DNA from: Pseudomonas sp. MYb327
Lineage (GTDB): Bacteria; Pseudomonadota; Gammaproteobacteria; Pseudomonadales; Pseudomonadaceae
Direction: 5' to 3'
DNA: 64,000 bases
Assembly: GCF_040438925.1 (NCBI RefSeq)
Contig: NZ_CP159258.1
Coordinates: 2,370,001 to 2,434,000 of the forward strand
A program made the position numbers and the translations under genes. Below are positions 45,284 through 55,041 of the stretch, in pieces; position 1 is the first letter of the stretch; every line of letters begins with the position of its first letter. The notes below the pieces were generated by a model, which had not been told where the DNA came from, made no database searches, and worked only from the letters and a program-made list of their open reading frames with translations.

Positions 45284-46503
45284 CTAGCCACCGGGCAGCG
45301 GAACCGGGAGTAACAAGGTCGTCGCGAAACCGGGCACTGGCGGCGTTGTCCAGCGTCGCGCCCGGCCCAGACCAAACGACTGCACCTTACCTGCCGCCGT
45401 CAGATTATCGAGAGCCCGTTGCACGGTACGCTGGCTGGTATCGAGGGCCAGCGCCAGGGCCGAGCTGGACCAGGATTCACCGTCACCGAGCAAGGCGAAC
45501 AGCGCTGCATATTTTTCTTCGACCGGAGGCGTCAACAACACCACGTCAGGCGAAACTTGTGCGATCAGGGCAATCCGCGCCGGGTTGCGGTCACCGTAGC
45601 CAAGGGTTTCAACGCGGCGCGCAATCGTCCGATCTCAACCCGCAGCCGGGCGCGATGGGATTCATCACTGAGTTTCAAGCGAAAGGCCCGGGCGATGAGT
45701 GTTTCCCGGGGCACATCGCCCGGCCAGACTTCGGCCAGCGTACGTACGAGGGTAAACAGGACGGGCCGTTTGGACAGGGAAACCGACATGCCCGCGCCAC
45801 GCACCACAGAGCGGCAAGCGTCTATTACCAGCGCTGTCGACGTCAGCAGCGCTTCCACTTCATCGAGTAACAGGGGTCGTTGTTCGCCACCGACGATTTG
45901 GTATGCGGCGGGGCTGTTGAGGATCGTCGCCGCACTTGCGACTTCTGCCGTCAGCGCAGGGATACCCGCAAGTTGCGCGGCGAGTTCAGCCCTGGCGAGT
46001 GCGGCCCGTGCAGTTTGGGATTGCAGATGCCGCATCGCGATTCCCGCCACCACCAGCTCATGGGTCGCCCGCAAGGGTGGCGGTAACTTGGCCGGATCCA
46101 GTTGTTCGAGTTGCTCCTGGGCTTGATCGAGCCGCCCGATCAGCAACAAACGACGGATGCCCAGATATCGCGCGTGGGCGGCATTGATCAGATCGCCGTG
46201 GGCATGCAGCGTGACCCACGCCGCTTCAAGAGCCTTGACCGGCCAGCCCAGATCTCGCGAAGCCAGTGCAATCTCGGCTTCGGCGACGATGCAGCGTGCC
46301 CGCGCCACCGTTTCTTTCGGACCAAAGGCCCGCGCTGCCCTTCGCACCAGCGCTTTGGCCCGCGCCAGATCACCCAGTTGCGCCATGGCGATACCACGCA
46401 GTGCCAGCGCTGGCGCATCCTCGCGCAACGCGATCCGGTTCAGCGCACCGAGCGGATCGCCCACCGCCAGCGCATGCGCTGCGGCTGTGATCAGCGAGTC
46501 CAT
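45284..46503 (-). pseudogene. HTH regulator with tetratricopeptide-like region, one-base frameshift
   Basis: Two frames together read as one protein of about 406 residues. The first part (46503 down to the stop at 45565) is a helical repeat domain ending KPLATVTATRRGLP then stop. The second part (45544 to 45284) resumes with VVLLTPPVEEKYAALFALLGDGESWSSSALALALDTSQRTVQRALDNLTAAGK, which is a winged HTH. Restoring one T in the minus-strand run around 45582 joins GGATTT-GCCCTG and makes one frame (GFALIAQVSPDVV). It could be a true mutation or a homopolymer error. Its neighbour is the propeller gene. Confidence 0.78.
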
Positions 46504-46566
46504 TGCCGTCTTGCCACGTGTGTCACTCCTGCCGTGATAAGCCCCGTGATGAGTCTATCTCACACC

Positions 46567-47637
46567 TCAGTAGAGCGTAGCCGGCACACACACGCTTCCA
46601 TCAAACAGCAATCTTGCGGTACGCATCAGCCCGCAACCCACCAATTCGCCGTGTTGCAAACGCAGCTCGACAGTGAATTCGCCCGTCGGGTGTTCGACTG
46701 AAAGCTGCTTCACGTCGCCCTCGGCGATACGGGCCAGCCCCGCCGGCACACTGCCTTCGATCAGGCACGCAACGGCGACACTGACCGCGCCAAATACGCC
46801 GATACTGATGTGGCATCGATGGGGAATGAAGGTGCGGGTGCTGATTGCCCCGCCCACTCGTGCCGCCGCAACCAGGCACATTTTCGGCACGTTGCGCTGG
46901 CTAACGTCACCCAGGTTCATGCGCGGGCCGGCCTGAAGACGGATCGTCTCGACCCGCGCCTTTAACGGCGCATTCGCATCCAGTTGCTCCGGGCTCTCAT
47001 AGCCACTGAGTCCCAAGTCTTCAGCGCGGATCAGCACCACCGGCATGCCGTTATCGACGCAAGTGACTTCAACTCCATCGAATACATCGACAGCATTGCC
47101 GGTCGGCAACAATGCGCCGCAACTGGAGCCGGCGACATCCTCGAACTCGACGATCAACGGTGCCGCGTAACCCGGCACCCCGTCGATCCGCGCCTCACCC
47201 GCATAGCTGACAGAGCCATTCGGCGTGGGCACATGCGCAATCGCAATCTGCCCGGTGTTTTCCATGAAAATCCGCACCGGCGTTAGGTCACCCTTTACCG
47301 CCACCAACCCGCGCTCAATGGCGAACGGTCCGACACCGGCAAGGATGTTGCCGCAGTTCTGGCCGTAATCGACACGCGGTTCGTCGACCAGTACTTGGGC
47401 AAACAGGTAATCGACATCGGCTTCAGCGCGGGTCGAAGGCTTGATGATTGCCACTTTGCTGGTCAGCGAATCGCCGCCACCAATGCCGTCTATCTGTCGC
47501 GCATCCGGCGAACCCATGACGGCCAGCAAAACACGGTCGCGAAGCGCCTGCTGCTCGGGTAAATCACCGGCCAGGAAGTAAGCGCCTTTCGACGTTCCGC
47601 CGCGCATCAGCAGGCAAGGAATGCGTGTCTGGCCCAT
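46567..47637 (-). CDS. galD: 4-Oxalomesaconate tautomerase
   Basis: A 356-residue PrpF-family isomerase opening MGQTRIPCLLMRGGTSKGAYF, the signature of this family, with SQRNVPKMCLVAAARVGG later. It converts the keto form of 4-oxalomesaconate to the enol form in gallate breakdown. It lies two bases after galC on the same strand and belongs to the galBCD operon read from 49087. Confidence 0.93.
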   Translation of the reverse strand: MGQTRIPCLLMRGGTSKGAYFLAGDLPEQQALRDRVLLAVMGSPDARQIDGIGGGDSLTSKVAIIKPSTRAEADVDYLFAQVLVDEPRVDYGQNCGNILAGVGPFAIERGLVAVKGDLTPVRIFMENTGQIAIAHVPTPNGSVSYAGEARIDGVPGYAAPLIVEFEDVAGSSCGALLPTGNAVDVFDGVEVTCVDNGMPVVLIRAEDLGLSGYESPEQLDANAPLKARVETIRLQAGPRMNLGDVSQRNVPKMCLVAAARVGGAISTRTFIPHRCHISIGVFGAVSVAVACLIEGSVPAGLARIAEGDVKQLSVEHPTGEFTVELRLQHGELVGCGLMRTARLLFDGSVCVPATLY

Positions 47638-47639
47638 GC

Positions 47640-48356
47640 TCAGTCTCCGAGTTCGTCCAGGCTGTCGACGTAGCGCAAACCCTTCTCCGCCAGGCGTCCG
47701 CGCATGTTGTAGATATCGAGGCCCAACTCTCCCTTGGCCAGGCGCAGGGCCTTTTGTTCTTCCAGATCGGCGCGGGCGCGACTCGCTTCGACCACCTGCG
47801 CAACATCGGTGCGGCGCACGATGACCACGCCATCGTCATCCGCCACCACCACATCGCCGGGGTTGACCAACTGGCCGCCACACACCAGCGGCAGGTTAAC
47901 CGAACCGAGGGTCTCCTTGATCGTGCCCTGGGCACTGATGGCGCGGGACCAGACCGGGAAGCCCATCTCGCGCAGCGTGTGGGTGTCGCGCACGCCCGCG
48001 TCGATCACCAATGCGCGCACGCCGTGGGCCTTGAGCGAAGTCGCCAGAAGGTCGCCGAAGTAGCCATCGGTGCACGGCGAAGTCGGCGCAACCACCAGAA
48101 TGTCACCGGGACGGCATTGCTCCACGGCGACATGGAACATCCAGTTATCACCCGGCGCGACCAGCACCGTCACCGCCGAACCACTGATCACGGTGCCCCG
48201 CTGAATCGGCGTGATCGAGGATGCCAGCAGACCTTTTCGGCCCTGCGCTTCATGAATGGTCGCGACGCCGTAGCGTTGCAGCTCTTCGACCAATGCCTGC
48301 TCGGCCCGGGCGATGTTGCGCACGACGATGCCGGTTTTTCCGATCAACTCGCTCAT
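47640..48356 (-). CDS. galC: 4-Carboxy-4-hydroxy-2-oxoadipate aldolase
   Basis: A 238-residue RraA-like aldolase. Family segments are the N-terminal [16 protein letters not shown] and [24 protein letters not shown] and [16 protein letters not shown]. It splits 4-carboxy-4-hydroxy-2-oxoadipate to pyruvate and oxaloacetate, the last step of gallate degradation. The start 48356 overlaps the galB stop by four bases. The upstream frame to 48515 lies in galB and is not real. Confidence 0.93.
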   Translation of the reverse strand: MSELIGKTGIVVRNIARAEQALVEELQRYGVATIHEAQGRKGLLASSITPIQRGTVISGSAVTVLVAPGDNWMFHVAVEQCRPGDILVVAPTSPCTDGYFGDLLATSLKAHGVRALVIDAGVRDTHTLREMGFPVWSRAISAQGTIKETLGSVNLPLVCGGQLVNPGDVVVADDDGVVIVRRTDVAQVVEASRARADLEEQKALRLAKGELGLDIYNMRGRLAEKGLRYVDSLDELGD

Positions 48357-49087
48357 CCCAGGTTCTCCGTCACGCGCGGGAAGATGCTTTGATAGCCTTC
48401 GCCGTAGATGATGTCGCGGCTGGAGGTGATTCCGACATTGCGCTTGGCTTGCACGCCGCGCTGCAGGGCGACGCGGGTGTAGTACTCCCACAGGTGTTCC
48501 TGGCCAGCCATGCACTGGATGGCCGCGTACTTTTTGTCCCAGACGGATGTGATGTCCAGCAACACGTCAGGGCGCCATTCGCATTGCTCTGGCTGGTGCG
48601 GCTCGAAGCTGTAGACCGGCGGCGCACCGACAATTTTCTCGCCCGGCTTGTAGCCTTCCGCCTGGGCGATGATGCGCGCTTCCTGGGTCAGGTTCATGGC
48701 CAGCGGGTGATCGTAGTTATAGGGGTCTTTGATGGAGTGGCTGAGGACAAACTCCGGCTGCACCCGGCGAAACACATCGGCCAGGCGGAACAGGGTTTCC
48801 TTGTCGGCGCGCATCGGGTAGTCGCCAATGTCGAAGAACTCGACGCTGGCACCCAGGATATCCGCGGCCGCCTGGGCCTCTTCGCGGCGTGCGCTTTTGA
48901 CTTTCTCTTCGCTCATCTCGCCCTTGCGCCACAGCTTGGCGGACTCGCCGCGCTCACCAAAAGACAGGCAGACGATGTGCACGTTGTAGCCTTGTTGCGC
49001 GTGCAGTGCGATGGCACCGCCCGCACGCCAGACGAAATCGGCAGAGTGGGCGCTGACGACCAGCGCATTTTTTGGTGACTCGATCAT
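48353..49087 (-). CDS. galB: 4-Oxalomesaconate hydratase
   Basis: A 244-residue PIG-L family metal hydrolase-fold protein, opening [24 protein letters not shown], with the metal-binding AHSAD near residue 13. In P. putida this family member, unlike other PIG-L proteins, hydrates 4-oxalomesaconate. It is the first gene of galBCD and is divergent from galR. The start 49087 is preceded by AGGAGTATCC. The upstream extension to 49135 lies in the promoter. Confidence 0.92.
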   Translation of the reverse strand: MIESPKNALVVSAHSADFVWRAGGAIALHAQQGYNVHIVCLSFGERGESAKLWRKGEMSEEKVKSARREEAQAAADILGASVEFFDIGDYPMRADKETLFRLADVFRRVQPEFVLSHSIKDPYNYDHPLAMNLTQEARIIAQAEGYKPGEKIVGAPPVYSFEPHQPEQCEWRPDVLLDITSVWDKKYAAIQCMAGQEHLWEYYTRVALQRGVQAKRNVGITSSRDIIYGEGYQSIFPRVTENLG

Positions 49088-49163
49088 TGCGGATACTCCT
49101 CCTGCGTTTCGAAAGAGCATCGCACCGGCACCCACCTGCGGAGTAATGCGTTGCGGTGTTGGA

Positions 49164-49190
49164 GGTATGCGTTTTTTTTATTGCCACCCG
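49164..49190. promoter_or_regulatory. Candidate GalR site upstream of galB
   Basis: The stretch GGTATGCGTTTTT followed by TTTATTGCC closely resembles one upstream of galT (54808). The two share GGTAT, a T-run, then TTAT and G in register. It lies 77 bp before the galB start and 80 bp before the divergent galR start (49245). GalR is the expected binder. Confidence 0.45.
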
Positions 49191-49244
49191 TTCATGGCGG
49201 CGGCATAGTCCGAGTCTAACACCGATCTGCAGAGCATCCGCCCC

Positions 49245-50477
49245 ATGGAAAACCGTGAACTGCCCAGCCTGATGCACGTGCGTGCCTTTGTCCGCGTGTC
49301 CGATCACGGCAGCGTTTCCAAGGCTTCCGTGGCGTTGTATCGGGCACAGTCGGTGGTGACTCGCTCGATTTCAGAGCTGGAGACCCGGCTCGACGTGCCG
49401 CTGTTCGAACGCCACGCCAATGGCATGCGTTTGACCGATTACGGCGAACGCCTGCTGCCCCGTGCACGCCGCGTGCTCGTCGAGCTGGAAAGCGTGCCGC
49501 GCCTGTTGAGTAGCGGGGATAAACGTGCGGTCGAGCCGCTTTATCTGTTTCAGGCCAGGCGCCTCCAGGTGTTCGTCAAACTCTGTGAAACGCACCACAT
49601 GCAGACCGTCGCCAGTCTGCTCGGCCTGAGTCAGCCGGCGATCAGTTCGACCATCAAGGTCATGGAAAGTGGCTGCGGCCAGGCACTCTTCGAGCGCACG
49701 CCACGCGGCTTGCAGCCGACCCGCGCCAGCCATGAAATCCTTTTTCCGATTCGCCGGGCGCTGAATGAATTGCGCCATTTCGAGACCGACATCACCGCCC
49801 TGCACGGCGCCTTGCAAGGCGTGGTGCATGTCGGCGCCCTGCCCCTTGGTCGCACACGGATATTGCCGGAAGCCATCGTGCGCATGATGGCCGAGCATCC
49901 GCAGATCCAGGTGATCACCAATGAAAGCCCCTTTGATTTGCTGGCAACGGAACTGCGCGCCGGCGATGTAGATTTCATTTTTGGTGCCCTGCGTTCGGAA
50001 GCCTACGCCAGCGACCTGACCGGCGAAGCGTTGCTTACGGAGGACATGGTTGTGCTGGCGCGGAGTGATCATCCGCTGTATTCGAAAACGGCGCTGCACG
50101 ATGAACTCAGCGCAGCCCAGTGGGTGCTGCCCCGCGCCGGATCGCCGGCCCGCAAGATGCTTGATGAGTGTTTCACCCGTTTCGGCATTGCGCCCCCCCG
50201 GCCGGTGGTGGAAAGCGCTGACATGGCGATCATTCGCGGGTTGTTGTTGCGTTCGGACATGCTCGCGGCGGTGTCCGCGCATCAATTAGAACAGGAGATT
50301 GCCTCCGGCGAGTTATGCATCCTGCCGCTTGAACTGAAACAGACCACCCGTGCCATCGGCCTGACTTATCGCACCGGCAGCCTGCATTCGCCAGTGGCAC
50401 AAGCCTTGATGGAGATGATTCGACGGGTGATTCGTGAGCAGGCGGTTGTTCCGGGAAGTCAGTCACTTTCTACGTGA
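49245..50477 (+). CDS. galR: LysR-family gallate regulator with two N-terminal HTH domains
   Basis: A 410-residue protein, about 100 residues longer than normal LysR proteins. The first LysR-type HTH is at about 8-67 (SVSKASVALYRAQSVVTRSISELETRLDVPLFER) and a second, equally recognisable one, is at about 104-165 (VASLLGLSQPAISSTIKVMESGCGQALFERTPRGLQPT). A LysR effector domain follows from about 190. It is divergent from galB and lies beside the galTA and porin genes. The name galR rests on this gene order. Confidence 0.85.
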   Translation: MENRELPSLMHVRAFVRVSDHGSVSKASVALYRAQSVVTRSISELETRLDVPLFERHANGMRLTDYGERLLPRARRVLVELESVPRLLSSGDKRAVEPLYLFQARRLQVFVKLCETHHMQTVASLLGLSQPAISSTIKVMESGCGQALFERTPRGLQPTRASHEILFPIRRALNELRHFETDITALHGALQGVVHVGALPLGRTRILPEAIVRMMAEHPQIQVITNESPFDLLATELRAGDVDFIFGALRSEAYASDLTGEALLTEDMVVLARSDHPLYSKTALHDELSAAQWVLPRAGSPARKMLDECFTRFGIAPPRPVVESADMAIIRGLLLRSDMLAAVSAHQLEQEIASGELCILPLELKQTTRAIGLTYRTGSLHSPVAQALMEMIRRVIREQAVVPGSQSLST

Positions 50478-50488
50478 CTGATACACCG

Positions 50489-50651
50489 CTATCGCTGGCA
50501 AGCCAGCTCCTACAGTGGATTTGTGTTGTTCCCAGGTTTTGTGTGCGCTTTCAATACCCGTAGGAGCTGGCTTGCCAGCGATGAGGCCGGCACATCCAAC
50601 ATCATTGCTGACCGAAACATCGCCATCACTGGCACGCCAGCTCCTACAGGA
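50489..50651. repeat. REP-type palindrome cluster
   Basis: Three REP units: ATCGCTGGCAAGCCAGCTCC at 50490, then CGTAGGAGCTGGCTTGCC at about 50560 and ATCACTGGCACGCCAGCTCC at 50625. It fills the gap between the convergent galR and porin genes. Confidence 0.85.
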
Positions 50652-50656
50652 AGGTG

Positions 50657-51904
50657 TTAAAGCAGGCTGAACGGATAGCTAATGATCAAGCGGTTTTCGT
50701 CGAACTCGTTGCTGCTGTAGTCCCGACGGATGCTGGAGTTGCGCCAGCGCAGGTTGAGGTTCTTGAAGCTGCCGCTTTGCACGGTGTAGGCCAGTTCCGA
50801 TTCGCGGCCCCACTCCTTGCCGTCGGTGGTTGCACTGGTGTGCACGTTGTCGCCACTGATGTAGCGGTTCATCAACGTTAGGCCGGGGATGCCGAGGGCG
50901 ACGAAGTTGTAGTCGTGGCGCACTTGCCAGGATTTTTCCCGGGCGTTGTCGTAGCTGTTGTTGTAGCTGTCGTTGGCCAGGGTGCCGCCACTGGTGCCGT
51001 TGACCCGCATCCAGGCATCGTCACCGGTGAGTTTTTGCAGGCCGACGTAGAAGGTATTGCCGCCGTATTTGGCCGAGAGCAGTGCCGAAACGGTTCGGTT
51101 ATCCAGGTCGCCAGCACGGGCACTGCCGTCCTCGCGGCCCCAGAAATAACCGAGGTTCGCGCCCAGAGTCCAGGCACCCAGAGGCTGGCTGTGAACGATT
51201 TGCATGTACTGCTGCTGATAGATGTCCTTCAGCTCGGCATTCCACACACCGATCATCGTGCGTTTTTCGTTGAAGCTGAATTCACCGCCAATGAAATTGA
51301 AGCGATCGGAGGTGAATGCGGTTTTGCCCTGCATGAACATGTCTTCCATGCTCGAATCGTTACGCGGGCTGTTCTGCCGGAACTGGCCTCCATACAGCGT
51401 CAGGCCATCGATTTCCTGTGAAGTGACCTGCCCACCGCGAAAAGTCTGCGGCAGCGAACGGCCGTCGTCGGATCGCAGGATCGGCAGCACCGGCATCCAC
51501 TCACCGACCTTCAATTCGGTCTTGCTCACTTTCATTTTTCCGGCAACCGCCAAGCGGCCAAAGTCATCAGCCGGACGACCATCGCTGTCCAGCGGCAACA
51601 GCTGCGTGCCGCCGGTGCCTTGGCCGCCATCGAGCTTGACCGAATAGAGCCCCAGAACATCTACGCCGAACCCGACCACGCCTTGGGTGAAACCGGACCT
51701 GGCATCGAGAATGAAACTCTGGGTCCACTCCTCTGCCTTGCTTTGCGGGTAAGCCGGGTTGGTGAAGTTGCGATTGATGTAGAAGTTGCGCAGATTCAGG
51801 TTAGCGCTGGCGTCATCGATAAAACCGGCCGCCGAGGCCCCCAGGGGAAGCGCCGAGACAACGGCCAAGGTGCAGACGATCCGATGATTGACGGTGTTTT
51901 TCAT
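50657..51904 (-). CDS. OprD-family outer-membrane porin of the gallate cluster
   Basis: A 415-residue porin. Signal peptide residues 1-26 (IVCTLAVVSALPLGASAAGF), then the OprD family pattern FIDDASANLNLRNFYINRNF and the C-terminal strand ending in Phe-Ser-Leu-Leu. The start is 51904; the frame from 51976 extends into the gap without homology. In P. putida the corresponding porin gene (galP) sits with galA and galT, and the order is the same here: galT, galA, porin on one strand. Confidence 0.88.
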   Translation of the reverse strand: MKNTVNHRIVCTLAVVSALPLGASAAGFIDDASANLNLRNFYINRNFTNPAYPQSKAEEWTQSFILDARSGFTQGVVGFGVDVLGLYSVKLDGGQGTGGTQLLPLDSDGRPADDFGRLAVAGKMKVSKTELKVGEWMPVLPILRSDDGRSLPQTFRGGQVTSQEIDGLTLYGGQFRQNSPRNDSSMEDMFMQGKTAFTSDRFNFIGGEFSFNEKRTMIGVWNAELKDIYQQQYMQIVHSQPLGAWTLGANLGYFWGREDGSARAGDLDNRTVSALLSAKYGGNTFYVGLQKLTGDDAWMRVNGTSGGTLANDSYNNSYDNAREKSWQVRHDYNFVALGIPGLTLMNRYISGDNVHTSATTDGKEWGRESELAYTVQSGSFKNLNLRWRNSSIRRDYSSNEFDENRLIISYPFSLL

Positions 51905-52041
51905 TGTTATTGTTTTCCGATTTTTTGGGTAAAGAAATGCCCTGCGCCCGTTCAGTGCCGGGCACAGTGAGGTCAAACAAAATTGGCTGATGGCGACCCG
52001 GGAAGAGCCGCCGTTTACTGGAACGCGTTAGCGACCGATGA

Positions 52042-53304
52042 TCAGCGCGGTGCTTTGCCCGCCACCGAATACAGCACCTGCTGGTTTCGGGTTTTCATGA
52101 ACTCGTCCAGGCTCTGACCACGCATCGCCGCGTAGACCTGCAGATTGGGAATCCCGAGCACCGCCGCGAGTTTTTCCAGCACGAAGAAGATCGCCCCGTA
52201 CTGAATCAACCCACGCCAGTCGCGGCGGCGCAGCAGGTCGCGCTCCTCGTCGCTCAGCCTGCCTTCCTCGAACAGCGCTTCTGGCGCCTCGAGAAAACGC
52301 TGGCGCCATTGCGGCTCGATCATGCGATGCAGGAACTTGTTCAGCCGATAACCCTTGGCGCTGCGCTCCAGAGTGAACGGGTACGTGCCCTCGAGTTTTT
52401 CGATCCCGGCCAATTGGTGCTGCATGTGCTGCAAGTGGCGTTCGGTCAATTCAGCAGGTACCGGACGGTCCTGATTTTCCAGCAGCAAAGTCGCAATGCC
52501 GGTCATGGATGGCAGGTAGTAATCCTGATGCAGATTCTTCACCGTGGCCGACAACGCGCCGCGCATGATCAGCCAGGTGATGACTTCAGAGCCTTCCATG
52601 CCGCCGAGGGTGGCGTATTCGGCGTGGGTCATTTCAGTCAGGCGCACCGGGTCATTGACCAACAGATCGATGAACTGCGCGTCCCACTCCGGGTTGTTGA
52701 ATCCGCAGCGCTCGCCGTGCACCTGGTGAGACACGCCACCGGTGGCGACGATGGCCACCTTCAAGTCTTCCGGATAGCTTTCGATGGCGCGGCGCAGGGC
52801 CTGGCCTAACTTGTAGCAACGCAACGCGCTAGGAATCGGGAACTGCAACACGCCCACCTGCAACGGCACGATTTCCACTGGCCATTGCGGATCGCAGGGC
52901 AACAGCGCCGACATCGGCGAGAAGAAGCCATGATCCAGTGGCTTGTCGCGGAAGAAGCTCATGTCGAACTCATCGGCCACCAGACTCTGGCCAATGTGCC
53001 GCGACAGCGCCGCATGTCCACCGACGGCGGGCAACGAACGAGGGTTGCCGCCTTCGTCAGCGACCTCGTAACGCTCGTCCACACCGAGGGAGAACACACC
53101 GTAGTGGTCGAAGAAGAACGACGTCACATGGTCGTTGAAGATGTAGAACAACACGTCCGGCCGTTGCTCCTTCAACCACACCTTGATCGGTTCGAAGCCT
53201 TCGAAAATCGGCGCCCAGGCAGCCTCATTCTGTTTATCGTGATCGACGGCGAAGCCAATCGTGGGTGTGTGGGATACAGCGAGGCCACCGATGATGCGTG
53301 CCAT
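52042..53304 (-). CDS. galA: Gallate dioxygenase
   Basis: A 420-residue LigAB-type extradiol dioxygenase with both domains in one chain. The N-terminal part is LigB-like, with metal ligands in SHTPTIGF (His12) and FNDHVTSF (His59). The C-terminal part, from about 320, is LigA-like. That fusion is the hallmark of GalA, which opens the ring of gallate to 4-oxalomesaconate. It lies 27 bp after galT on the same strand, so the two form one transcript. Confidence 0.96.
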   Translation of the reverse strand: MARIIGGLAVSHTPTIGFAVDHDKQNEAAWAPIFEGFEPIKVWLKEQRPDVLFYIFNDHVTSFFFDHYGVFSLGVDERYEVADEGGNPRSLPAVGGHAALSRHIGQSLVADEFDMSFFRDKPLDHGFFSPMSALLPCDPQWPVEIVPLQVGVLQFPIPSALRCYKLGQALRRAIESYPEDLKVAIVATGGVSHQVHGERCGFNNPEWDAQFIDLLVNDPVRLTEMTHAEYATLGGMEGSEVITWLIMRGALSATVKNLHQDYYLPSMTGIATLLLENQDRPVPAELTERHLQHMQHQLAGIEKLEGTYPFTLERSAKGYRLNKFLHRMIEPQWRQRFLEAPEALFEEGRLSDEERDLLRRRDWRGLIQYGAIFFVLEKLAAVLGIPNLQVYAAMRGQSLDEFMKTRNQQVLYSVAGKAPR

Positions 53305-53330
53305 AACGAGTTCCTGTGTTCGTAAAAAAA

Positions 53331-54668
53331 TTATTGCGCCAACAACGTCTGACTGACCCGGCGCCGTGCATGACCGTTGGCCAGGATCGCCAGCGCAGCG
53401 AAGAAGGCCGGCACGCTCAACAGGGCGAACAACAGCGGCAGGCCCAAGCCCAGGCTGAGCACCGCACCACCGATGAGTGAACCAAAGATAGCCCCGAAAC
53501 GGCCGATCCCCAGCATCCAGCTGACACCTGTGGCGCGGAAGTCGGTCGGGTAGTAACCGGGAGCGAAGGCGTTGAGACCGGTCTGCGCGCCGCTCATGCA
53601 GAAGCCTGCCGCGACGACGCCGAACGCCAACAGACTCGACTCCAGGCTGAAAGCTCCCAGCAGCAGGATGAACGCGCCGCCCAAGGCATAGGAGGTCGCA
53701 ATCACGGTGTTCGGGTTACGTCTGTCCATGGCCCAGCCGACCACGATCGCACCGACCGTGCCGCCAATCTGGAACAGGCCAGTGATGGTCGCTGCCCGCT
53801 CTATGCTCAGACCACCTTCGCGCAACAGGGTCGGCATCCAGCCCATGGTCAGGTAGATCACCAGCAGGCCCATGAAGTAGGTCATCCACAGCGCTAGTGT
53901 GCCGAAGCGATAACCCTCACTGAACAGCTTGCGCACCGGCGCCTTGTGCTGGACCTGAGGCTCGCTCAGGGTAAATTTCGTGCTCGCCGAAAATTGTCCG
54001 CCCAGCTTGTTCAATACCTTGGCGATCTGACTGGCCGATGCATTGCGTGCCGCCAGGAACCTCGGTGACTCGGGCAACAGCAGCCAGAGGAACGGCAGCA
54101 ACACCAGCGGCAGGATGCCGCCCGCGAGCAGCACCGATTGCCAGCCGTGTTGCGGGATCAACCAGGCCGCGAGAAAACCGCCCATTCCCGACCCCATGTT
54201 GAAACCGGTGAACATGATGGTGATGAACAGCGAACGATTGCGCTCCGGCAGGTACTCGGAGAGCAGCGTGGTGGTATTGGGCATTGCGGCGCCCAAGGCC
54301 ACGCCGGTCAACAGTCGCAGGATTGCCAGTTCATAGGGGTTGCGAGCGAAGGCACAGGCCAGGCTAAGCACGCTGAATCCAGTCACGGCAATCAACAGCA
54401 CTTTCTTGCGGCCCAAACGGTCGGCGTAACGGCCGGCGGTCAAAGCGCCAATGGCCAGACCGACCATGCCGGCGCTCATCACCGGGCCGAAAGCCGCTTT
54501 GGAAAGACCCCACTCCTGAATCAGCGAAGGCGCGATAAAACCCATGACCGCAACGTCAAAGCCATCGAACAACACAACGAAGAAACACAGGCTCATGATG
54601 AGCCACTGGTATCTGGCAACCGGCCGGTTGTCGATCCACGCTTTGATATCGACCGTTTCGTGACTCAT
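53331..54668 (-). CDS. galT: MFS gallate transporter
   Basis: A 445-residue aromatic acid:proton symporter family carrier with 12 helices: PVARYQWLIMSLCFFVVLFDGFDVAVMGFIAPSL near the N-terminus and GRYADRLGRKKVLL in the 2-3 loop. The start at ATG 54668 is preceded by AAGAAGGTG; the GTG at 54677 could also be used. It is followed by galA. A motif like that before galB lies upstream (54808). Confidence 0.9.
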   Translation of the reverse strand: MSHETVDIKAWIDNRPVARYQWLIMSLCFFVVLFDGFDVAVMGFIAPSLIQEWGLSKAAFGPVMSAGMVGLAIGALTAGRYADRLGRKKVLLIAVTGFSVLSLACAFARNPYELAILRLLTGVALGAAMPNTTTLLSEYLPERNRSLFITIMFTGFNMGSGMGGFLAAWLIPQHGWQSVLLAGGILPLVLLPFLWLLLPESPRFLAARNASASQIAKVLNKLGGQFSASTKFTLSEPQVQHKAPVRKLFSEGYRFGTLALWMTYFMGLLVIYLTMGWMPTLLREGGLSIERAATITGLFQIGGTVGAIVVGWAMDRRNPNTVIATSYALGGAFILLLGAFSLESSLLAFGVVAAGFCMSGAQTGLNAFAPGYYPTDFRATGVSWMLGIGRFGAIFGSLIGGAVLSLGLGLPLLFALLSVPAFFAALAILANGHARRRVSQTLLAQ

Positions 54669-55041
54669 GCTTTTCACCTTCTTATTTTTTTAGAAATTCC
54701 GACTGGTCCGGCAATGGCGGCTGGCCAGGCAGCCATCCACCTTTCGAACGCTGGGCGTGACTCTAAAGCCGCACAGGCCCGCCCCGCCTCTGGGAAATCC
54801 TTAAGCGGGTATCGATTTTTCTTATCGGGTGGTTTTAGACATATGCTATTCAGCGGTTTGAAACACCTTTACACCGGGCGGATCGCGACCCCTGAGAGTT
54901 GAGTCAGGCAGGGCCGAAAATTCAACTTTCTGTTTGTATTCGGTCAATTGATCGGCGGAACTGAACAGCATTGAAGAATTGTTATTTCGAATACGTCTGT
55001 AGACGATACGAATCGCTCACCTAACATACATAGACACAACG
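54669..55041. other. Promoter region of galT and boundary of the AT-richer cassette
   Basis: Holds the galT promoter side (including the motif at 54808-54832) and, from about 54940, a more AT-rich stretch leading into the first cassette gene at 55042. No ORF of substance is found. I see no att-site-like direct repeats at this boundary. Confidence 0.5.
54808..54832. promoter_or_regulatory. Candidate GalR site upstream of galT
   Basis: GGTATCGATTTTTCTTATCG lies 140 bp upstream of the galT start (54668). It matches the galB motif at 49164 in GGTAT, a T-run, TTAT and a following G. The direct repeat TATCG occurs twice, 13 bp apart. Confidence 0.4.
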
